Assembly (NCBI GenBank): GCA_030426005.1
Contig: JAUHZM010000073.1
Span: forward strand, 1-11,866
Length of the DNA stretch: 11,866 nucleotides
Direction of reading: 5' to 3'
Source: Gammaproteobacteria bacterium
GTDB taxonomy: Bacteria > Pseudomonadota > Gammaproteobacteria > Arenicellales > Arenicellaceae
Numbering within the stretch: position 1 is the first letter of the stretch; each line of letters opens with the position of its first letter. The notes beneath the pieces were generated by a model. The model did no database searches. It was not told the DNA's origin and saw only the letters and a list, made by a program, of their open reading frames with translations. The position numbers and the translations under genes are program-made. Below are positions 6,074-11,866 of the stretch, one piece after another.

Positions 6074-6493
6074 ATGAGTAAATTTGATATTAAAGACCCG
6101 CAAACATCGTTTGGTGCTTTCAAACCCGTTGGTAACTTAGTTGCGGTATTCAATGACGCTGATAGTGCCGCGAAGGCCAGAACGGATCTACACACTGGTG
6201 GCTACCAGGAAGACGAAGTAACCCTGATGCGTAGTGTGGAATTTACTAAGCTACTCGATGAAATGCGAGAAGACCAAAATGCGATAGCCTTACTTGGTTC
6301 TGAACTGCGTAAAACGGATCAATTCCGTGAACATGCCGAACAGGGCGCTAGCTTTTTGATCATATACGCACCATCCGAGGAAGAAACCAAGCGTGCAATG
6401 CGCGTCGTAAGCCGCTATAACTATCATTTCGCACTAAAATACGGGCATCTGCTGATTGAGCGCTTTGATCCAGAACACCCAGCAAATAACTGA
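6074..6493 (+). CDS. 139-residue hypothetical, possibly YflT/general-stress-protein-like
   Basis: The start is the ATG at 6074, just after AGGAGA (6065-6070). An in-frame GTG at 6017 coincides with the predicted transcription start and has no ribosome site. The protein appears alpha/beta: a strand NLVAVF (21-26), helix DADSAAKARTDLH (28-40), strand EVTLMR (48-53), a long charged helical region (54-88), strand ASFLIIYAP (92-100), helix SEEETKRAMRVVSRYN (101-116) and a final strand FALKYGHLLIERF (119-131). The opening VAVFNDADSAAKARTDLHTGGY resembles the start of YflT/general stress protein 17M-type domains, where a strand is followed by a helix and a Gly-aromatic turn. This is a fold-level impression, not an identified homology. 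There is no signal peptide or membrane segment, so a cytoplasmic location is likely. It is the first gene after the sigma-54 promoter. Confidence 0.85.
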   Translation: MSKFDIKDPQTSFGAFKPVGNLVAVFNDADSAAKARTDLHTGGYQEDEVTLMRSVEFTKLLDEMREDQNAIALLGSELRKTDQFREHAEQGASFLIIYAPSEEETKRAMRVVSRYNYHFALKYGHLLIERFDPEHPANN

Positions 6494-6571
6494 GGCAGCC
6501 GTCGCTTCCGGTAAATGAGACTTTGTATCAAACGTATTCACTCCATGTTTTGATGCAATGGCATATATTCT

Positions 6572-6595
6572 CGGGGTACACATAAGTGTGCCCCG
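6572..6595 (+). terminator. Strong hairpin before the MscS-family gene (possible terminator)
   Basis: CGGGGTACAC (6572-6581) and GTGTGCCCCG (6586-6595) form a ten-pair stem with one U-G wobble and an AUAA loop. Only a weak T-containing tract (CCTAGTTTAG) follows. It could partly terminate the sigma-54 transcript, mark a 3' end, or be a leader structure of the channel operon, whose ATG is 33 bases downstream. If it is a full terminator, little room remains for a separate promoter for the next gene, so read-through or attenuation is plausible. Confidence 0.45.
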
Positions 6596-6627
6596 CCTAG
6601 TTTAGTCTGCTCTCCAAGGCACTACCT

Positions 6628-8370
6628 ATGATCAAACATCTCCGTTTTTCTCTGATACTCAGCGCGATAGTCGCGGCTTTTGCTGCTGGTGAGTTCGTTC
6701 ATGCTCAAACCGACACGCGCGAGTTAGCGCCCATAGAAGCACTGACCAAGGAGCGAGCCAAAGAGCAGGTTTCTGCCAAGGTTAATGCTGAAGCAATTGA
6801 ACAACTACGCGACATACAAACCTCGCTTGAGGTCAAGCGGACAGAACGAGAAGCGTTACGTGCCAAGATTGTAAAAGCTGGCGAAAACGTGCCACCGGAG
6901 CTGACACGTGAAATGGAGGAGCTCAACTCCGAAATCACGCTGTTACGAGAGACGTTTGAGCAAATCGCTATCGGTGGCGTTGATTTATCCGTATTTGGCG
7001 TTGAGGATTCACAATTCGATTGGCGAGAGGAACTGGTTACCATCGTTAAGCCACTTCTCGAAAACGTTAAGGATCTGACTGAAAAGCCGCGCAAGATTGA
7101 AAACTTACGCCGAATCATTGGTGAGAAGCAAGCTGCGATTGCCGCATCTGATGAGGCCTTAGCGTCAGTCAATAAACTCTTGGACGCCGCTCAGGATGAG
7201 CAGGTTATTGCGGACCTAACTAGCATCGAACAGCAGTGGACAAGCCGCCGTTCGGATTTAGAGCGTGCTGTTCAGTTGGCAGAGTATCAGCTACACAATC
7301 TCGAGGGTAAAAATGTCGCCTGGTTCCAGGTAATGGCGAACTCAGCCAAAGAGTTCATTCACGGTCGCGGGCTGACTTTATTACTGGTCTTGCTGGTGTC
7401 ACTGTGTATCTGGGGTTTCACGCGTGCACTGCTTTGGCTGGTTCGTAGACGCTCAGTAAACAATGATGAACAAGAGGTAAAAACGCATTACCGTGTCGCA
7501 GCCTATAGCTACAAGATTTTCACGGTGGTGCTGATCGCGATTGGTGCGATGATGGTGCTGTATTTTCGCCAGGATTTGTTACTTCTGGCTATTATGGTGG
7601 TCGTGTTCATCGGCGCGGCTTTGGCGCTTAAAAATTTGCTGCCTAAATATATTGCTGAAGGTCGGTTACTGCTGAACATTGGTAGCGTGCGTGAGCGTGA
7701 GCGCGTTATGGTCAATGGCGTGCCGTTTCAGGTACTCCATATCAATATGCACACGCGGCTAGCCAACCCCAATCTATCTGGCGCATTACGCCTGCCACTG
7801 TACCAACTGCATGACATGAATTCCCGGCCGCTGCGAGGTGACGATACCTGGTTTCCCAGCCGCACCGGTGATTGGGTCCTGGATGAGGATGGACAGCCTC
7901 TGGAAGTTCTCGAACAGACCATCGAAACTGTGAAGGTGCGCGATGTTGCTTCCATGACACACCTGATTCCGACCGCAGACTACTTTGCAGCTGGATACCG
8001 AAACTTGTCGACACCCGATGGATTTCGCGTAGCGACTATTTTCGGTGTGGACTATGAGTTGCAATCCACGCCACATCAAGAGATTAGCCAGTTATTTAAA
8101 TCCGGCTTAGAAAAATACATTCAAGAGAAGCCGTACTTTTACGACGTGCAAGCAGTTGACGCGGATTTTCACTCTGCTGGTGATTCTTCGTTGAACTACC
8201 TGGTTTTTCTAGAACTCAAAGCTGAAGCCGCTAGCCACTACAATCGGATACGACGCCATCTGCAACAGGCATGCGTCACGGTGTGTAATGAGCAAGGCTG
8301 GAGCATTCCATTTCCACAACTTACGGTGCACCAACCCAATTTGGTTGCTCGCCAATCCAACGACAACTAA
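6628..8370 (+). CDS. MscS-family mechanosensitive channel with periplasmic coiled-coil domain
   Basis: The 580-residue protein opens with a signal peptide (about 1-26, cleavage likely after VHA). A long, charged, largely helical region follows (about 35-225), with coiled-coil-like stretches near 40-112 and 155-225. Three membrane segments lie at about 249-271, 296-312 and 317-334; the last, with FIGAALALKNLLPKYIAEG (327-345), corresponds to the MscS pore helix and entry to the beta domain. The cytoplasmic part (about 345-570) is divergent, but the end IPFPQLTVHQP (560-570) matches the usual MscS C-terminal signature. The expected role is release of solutes when membrane tension rises. AAGG eight bases before the ATG supports the start. 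The Cti-type gene begins 16 bases after the stop, suggesting co-transcription. The family call is firm at the pore and C terminus; the N-terminal domain is unassigned. Confidence 0.82.
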   Translation: MIKHLRFSLILSAIVAAFAAGEFVHAQTDTRELAPIEALTKERAKEQVSAKVNAEAIEQLRDIQTSLEVKRTEREALRAKIVKAGENVPPELTREMEELNSEITLLRETFEQIAIGGVDLSVFGVEDSQFDWREELVTIVKPLLENVKDLTEKPRKIENLRRIIGEKQAAIAASDEALASVNKLLDAAQDEQVIADLTSIEQQWTSRRSDLERAVQLAEYQLHNLEGKNVAWFQVMANSAKEFIHGRGLTLLLVLLVSLCIWGFTRALLWLVRRRSVNNDEQEVKTHYRVAAYSYKIFTVVLIAIGAMMVLYFRQDLLLLAIMVVVFIGAALALKNLLPKYIAEGRLLLNIGSVRERERVMVNGVPFQVLHINMHTRLANPNLSGALRLPLYQLHDMNSRPLRGDDTWFPSRTGDWVLDEDGQPLEVLEQTIETVKVRDVASMTHLIPTADYFAAGYRNLSTPDGFRVATIFGVDYELQSTPHQEISQLFKSGLEKYIQEKPYFYDVQAVDADFHSAGDSSLNYLVFLELKAEAASHYNRIRRHLQQACVTVCNEQGWSIPFPQLTVHQPNLVARQSNDN

Positions 8371-8386
8371 AAGGGAAAACTCAAAC

Positions 8387-10759
8387 ATGACGCTACGGAT
8401 ATCATTCCAAATACTACTGCTTTGTCTATTGGCAGCCTGTAACTCAAACGATCCTGAGGTGGCGACCCTAGGTGTCCTACCCGCAACGGGGCAAACCGCT
8501 CAAACGATCAGTTATAGCAAAGACATCAAACCGATCCTCGATACGCGCTGCGTTGCCTGTCATGCCTGTTACGATGCACCATGCCAACTCAAACTGACCG
8601 CCTACGACGGCGTAGCTCGCGGTGGCTCGAAGGATCGGGTCTACAATCACAAAAGCCTGCGCGAAGGTAAGTTGAGTCGATTGTTCTTTGATGCACATTC
8701 CGTGGCTGAGTGGCGCGAACAGGGTTTCCACTCGGTGCTGGCAGACGCAAATGCAACCAAGTCGAACCCGGCACAAAGCTCCACCTTGACCGGCTTACTC
8801 GACCTCAAGTCCGAGTACGAGAAACGCAACCCTGAGATTGAGTACGATGATCTTCCCATTGATGATCAAACTAGCTGGCAATGCGCCGCTGATCGCGAAG
8901 AGTTTCTAGACTTTGCTGAAGAATACCCGGCTCGCGGCATGCCGTATGGCTTACCCGCTATAAGTCAAGCTCAGCAGGCACAAATAAGCAGTTGGGTCGC
9001 TGGTGGTGCACTGGACGACACTGACTACAGCCTGACCAAGTCAGAGCAAACGCGTGTTGTAATGTGGGAACGTTGGCTCAATGCCGACGACCTGAAACAA
9101 CAGCTGATTGCACGCTACATATACGAGCACCTATTCCTGGCCAATCTTTATTTCAGCGAAGAAGCCGCGGCAGATCGACGATATTTTGAGTTGGTCCGGT
9201 CCAGCACACCTCCCGGTGAGCCGCTTGCCGTGATTGCGACCCGTCGTCCGTTTGATGATCCTGGGGTCGAACGCGTATATTACCGACTGCGTCTTGACCG
9301 AGAAACACCTGTGGCTAAGACACACATGCCGTACCCGCTTAATGAGGAAAAACTGGCCAATTGGAAACGCTGGTTTGTGGCGCCTGACTACACGGTCGAT
9401 CAGTTACCGAGCTACGCAATCAAATCGGCATCTAACCCCTTTAAAACCTTTGCTCAACTGCCACCAGATGCGCGCTACCGCTTCATGTTAGACGAAGCAA
9501 ATTTCATCGTACGTGGCTTCATTAAGGGACCGGTATGTAAAGGCCAGGCGGCAGTGAACGTGATTAATGAACACTTCTGGGTATTTTTTGTTGACCCAGA
9601 ATATCAATCTGGGCCGGAGATGGCATCCTACCTGGCAACTGTACAGGATGAACTCGACTTACCCGCTGAGAAAGAAGACACATTGCGCCTATTCGATTCT
9701 TGGAATGAGTTCGCTAAGTTAGAGAAAAAGTTCCTCACTCAACGACGCGACTTCATTCAAGCTAAGCTCAGCTCAGGTCAGACTCTGCCGATGGATCGAA
9801 TCTGGGATGGCGATGGCACCAACCCGAACGCGGCACTGACGATCTTCCGGCACTTTGATCACGCCAGCGTACAGCAAGGCTTAAATGGCCAAGCTCCGAA
9901 GACAGCTTGGGTTATTGACTATCCATTACTGGAACGAATTCATTATCTGCTGGTTGCTGGCTACGACGTCTATGGCAATGTGAGTCATCAACTTTTGTCG
10001 CGAATCTACATGGATTTCTTGCGCATGGAAGGCGAGTCCTTGTTCTTGACCATGTTGCCCGATGAAACCCGACGCTCGCTGCTGGCGTATTGGTACCGCG
10101 GGGCGGACGAACGCATCCATAAATTTATGGCGCTGACATTCACCGACATTGATCGCAAAGTCGACAAGAGCCAGTACCGCAAGGACCACAAACCGACTCA
10201 GCAACATGAGGACGACAAGCTCGCCGCTTATGACGCTCTGGAACAGCATATTGGCACGGCACTCTCCACCACCTACGACTTAGAACACAACAAAGAACAG
10301 TACAGCGAGGTGTTATTCAATCAGATTCAAAGTATACAAACAGTCGCAAGTGAAGGCTTGAATCGCCTTCCGGAGGTCAGTCTGCTGGCCGTTGATAAGC
10401 CGAATGGCGTTAACTACTTCACGCTGATTAAGAATCGTGGACTGTTGAACAACACGTCGATCTTGCTCGAAAAATTAAATGAAGTCCCGGAAGAAACCAC
10501 GATTTCGATCGTCCCTGGTTTTATTGCGTCACGCCCGAATGCTTTTTTACGCGTTCAGGAAGCCGATTTCCCCACATTTATTAGCGACCTGAAAACCATC
10601 GATGAAAAAGAGGCTTATCATACATTTCTACGCACCTACGCCGTGAGTCGTCGAGATGCGCAGTTCTGGGCGCACTACGACGACTTTCAAATGGGCTTCA
10701 AGCTGTTCAGCCCGGTCGATTATGGTGTACTGGATTTGAATAAATTGATTACGCATTAA
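8387..10759 (+). CDS. cti: Fatty-acid cis/trans isomerase, probable lipoprotein
   Basis: The product isomerises cis-unsaturated acyl chains of membrane phospholipids to trans in place, stiffening the membrane under solvent, heat or osmotic stress. The 790-residue length fits the family. The c-type haem motif CVACH (residues 55-59) is followed by ACYDAPCQLKLTAYDG, as in Pseudomonas Cti proteins; RLFFDAHSVAEWR and further collinear family segments follow. The N terminus MTLRISFQILLLCLLAAC carries a lipobox (LAAC, Cys18) with Asn at +2, so the enzyme may be lipid-anchored and sent to the outer membrane rather than soluble in the periplasm. I chose the ATG at 8387, behind AAGGGA (8371-8376), because it opens directly on the signal sequence. 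The longer frame from 8288 would begin inside the channel gene. It lies 16 bases after the channel gene, probably in the same operon. Confidence 0.93.
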   Translation: MTLRISFQILLLCLLAACNSNDPEVATLGVLPATGQTAQTISYSKDIKPILDTRCVACHACYDAPCQLKLTAYDGVARGGSKDRVYNHKSLREGKLSRLFFDAHSVAEWREQGFHSVLADANATKSNPAQSSTLTGLLDLKSEYEKRNPEIEYDDLPIDDQTSWQCAADREEFLDFAEEYPARGMPYGLPAISQAQQAQISSWVAGGALDDTDYSLTKSEQTRVVMWERWLNADDLKQQLIARYIYEHLFLANLYFSEEAAADRRYFELVRSSTPPGEPLAVIATRRPFDDPGVERVYYRLRLDRETPVAKTHMPYPLNEEKLANWKRWFVAPDYTVDQLPSYAIKSASNPFKTFAQLPPDARYRFMLDEANFIVRGFIKGPVCKGQAAVNVINEHFWVFFVDPEYQSGPEMASYLATVQDELDLPAEKEDTLRLFDSWNEFAKLEKKFLTQRRDFIQAKLSSGQTLPMDRIWDGDGTNPNAALTIFRHFDHASVQQGLNGQAPKTAWVIDYPLLERIHYLLVAGYDVYGNVSHQLLSRIYMDFLRMEGESLFLTMLPDETRRSLLAYWYRGADERIHKFMALTFTDIDRKVDKSQYRKDHKPTQQHEDDKLAAYDALEQHIGTALSTTYDLEHNKEQYSEVLFNQIQSIQTVASEGLNRLPEVSLLAVDKPNGVNYFTLIKNRGLLNNTSILLEKLNEVPEETTISIVPGFIASRPNAFLRVQEADFPTFISDLKTIDEKEAYHTFLRTYAVSRRDAQFWAHYDDFQMGFKLFSPVDYGVLDLNKLITH

Positions 10760-10854
10760 GGCGCGGCAGATAAGCCAAGTTGATTTTGAATATAACGCCC
10801 GTGAACCCTACTTAGACCGTATACTCAGACAAATTTGCTTTCGGACAACACGCT

Positions 10855-11866
10855 ATGCAATCCATCAACCCAAAAAATAATCACGTCATCGCTGACTACG
10901 ACGAACTCGACTCAAGCGCACTAAATAATGCGATTGATGCGTCACACAAGGCGTTTCAAAGCTGGCGCAAAACGTCGTTCGAAGACCGCGCAACCGTACT
11001 ACGCGCTGCAGCCGACGAGCTGGAAAAACGCAAAGCCGCGCTGGCCAGACTGATGGCAGACGAGATGGGTAAGCCACTTACTGAAGGTGAGGGCGAGGTG
11101 GAAAAGTGCGCATGGGTTTGCCGTTATTATGCCGACCACGCAGCCGAGCAACTGGCCGATAAGCACATTGATACGGACTACTTAGTTAGCAAGATCAGCT
11201 ATCAGCCCATCGGTTGTGTGTTTGCGGTGATGCCTTGGAACTACCCATTGTGGCAAGTGTTTCGTTTCGCTGCGCCTACCCTGATGGCCGGTAATACTGG
11301 CCTACTCAAGCATGCCGAAAACGTATGCGGCAGTGCGCTGGAGATTCAATCCATTTTTGAAGCAGCTGGTCTACCCAAACATGTGTTCACCACATTGCTA
11401 GTTGACCGTGAACAGGCCAAAGCGGTCATCGAACATCCACATGTTCGCGCCGTGACACTGACTGGCAGCACGCGTGCTGGCAAAGCGGTGGCCGCGACAG
11501 CTGGCGCGGTACTTAAGAAGTGTGTGCTGGAACTCGGCGGCAGCGATGCGTATCTGGTGTTGGAAGACGCCGATCTGGAATTAGCCGCCACCAAATGTGC
11601 TCAAAGCCGTTTACTCAACGCCGGTCAAAGCTGCATTTCGGCCAAACGATTTTTAGTGCATAAGAGTGTCCTTGAGCCGTTTACCGAGTTATTGCTAGCA
11701 AAGTTTAAACAGCAAGTGATGGGCGACCCGCTGGAATCCGCAACAACCATTGGCCCAATGGCCAGAACTGACCTACGCGACGAACTACACGCCCAGGTGC
11801 AGCGCTCCCTTGATGCTGGAGCAACATGCTTGCTGGGCGGCGAGCTACCAGCCTTACCCGGTGCGT
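10855..11866 (+). CDS. sad: Sad-like succinate-semialdehyde dehydrogenase, 3' truncated
   Basis: An open frame from the ATG at 10855 runs off the window end; 337 codons of a normal length near 460 are visible. Aldehyde dehydrogenase features are MPWNYPLWQV (126-135, oxyanion Asn129), GNTGLLKHAENV (146-157, Lys152), TGSTRAGKAV (203-212), the general-base motif ELGGSD (226-231, Glu226) and NAGQSC (255-260, nucleophile Cys260), followed by AKRF. These segments, with MGDP and IGPMARTDLRDELH, follow E. coli Sad (YneI) closely, pointing to NAD(P)-dependent oxidation of succinate semialdehyde to succinate. Substrate is inferred from family. The 95-base gap after the Cti-type gene contains TATACT (10820-10825) but no good -35, so it may have its own promoter and is not clearly part of the stress operon. 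Confidence 0.88.
   Translation, partial: MQSINPKNNHVIADYDELDSSALNNAIDASHKAFQSWRKTSFEDRATVLRAAADELEKRKAALARLMADEMGKPLTEGEGEVEKCAWVCRYYADHAAEQLADKHIDTDYLVSKISYQPIGCVFAVMPWNYPLWQVFRFAAPTLMAGNTGLLKHAENVCGSALEIQSIFEAAGLPKHVFTTLLVDREQAKAVIEHPHVRAVTLTGSTRAGKAVAATAGAVLKKCVLELGGSDAYLVLEDADLELAATKCAQSRLLNAGQSCISAKRFLVHKSVLEPFTELLLAKFKQQVMGDPLESATTIGPMARTDLRDELHAQVQRSLDAGATCLLGGELPALPGA

Noticed and set aside
8288..8386. Longer Cti frame starting inside the channel gene
   Set aside because: It would put 33 extra residues before a clear lipoprotein signal sequence; AAGGGA precedes the ATG at 8387.
10820..10825. TATACT as a -10 for the aldehyde dehydrogenase gene
   Set aside because: No -35-like hexamer lies 16-18 bases upstream and there is no extended -10, so it is not listed as a promoter.

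Overview
The window reads as chromosomal DNA of a gammaproteobacterium, probably free-living or marine. The reasons are a DUF3581-type protein (a family I associate with Gammaproteobacteria), a Fur box close to the classic consensus, a periplasmic cis/trans fatty-acid isomerase (Cti) and a Sad-like semialdehyde dehydrogenase. Base composition looks even and near 50% GC. I see no transposase, integrase, tRNA, rRNA or CRISPR array.

Layout. A 5'-truncated DUF3581-like gene (2-595, +) ends against the stop codon of a convergent, unrecognised 98-residue cysteine-containing gene (596-892, -). The small gene has a clear promoter overlapping a Fur box. Upstream of it on the same strand is a short MgtC/SapB-family membrane protein (980-1432, -). 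Divergent from that is a two-gene operon: a CPA-type cation/proton antiporter with a C-terminal RCK/TrkA-like domain (1547-3373) and, overlapping by 4 bases, a Crp/Fnr-family regulator (3370-4137). After a 226-base intergenic region comes a sigma-54 activator (4364-5824) with a degenerate receiver domain.

The 249-base gap behind the activator holds a canonical sigma-54 promoter (5992-6007; GG-N10-GC) that points at a 139-residue stress-protein-like gene (6074-6493). Candidate activator-binding dyads, an IHF-like site, a palindrome over the predicted start point and a GNRA-capped leader hairpin surround it. Next are a MscS-family channel with a signal peptide and long coiled coil (6628-8370) and, 16 bases later, a Cti-type fatty-acid isomerase with a lipobox (8387-10759). 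A Sad-like aldehyde dehydrogenase (10855-end) is cut by the window edge.

How they may fit together (inference). The stretch from 1547 to 10759 looks like an envelope and osmotic stress neighbourhood: ion/proton exchange, turgor release and membrane-lipid stiffening, next to two regulators. The best-supported new point is the sigma-54 promoter directly behind an undescribed sigma-54 activator. The second is the Fur-controlled small gene of unknown function.
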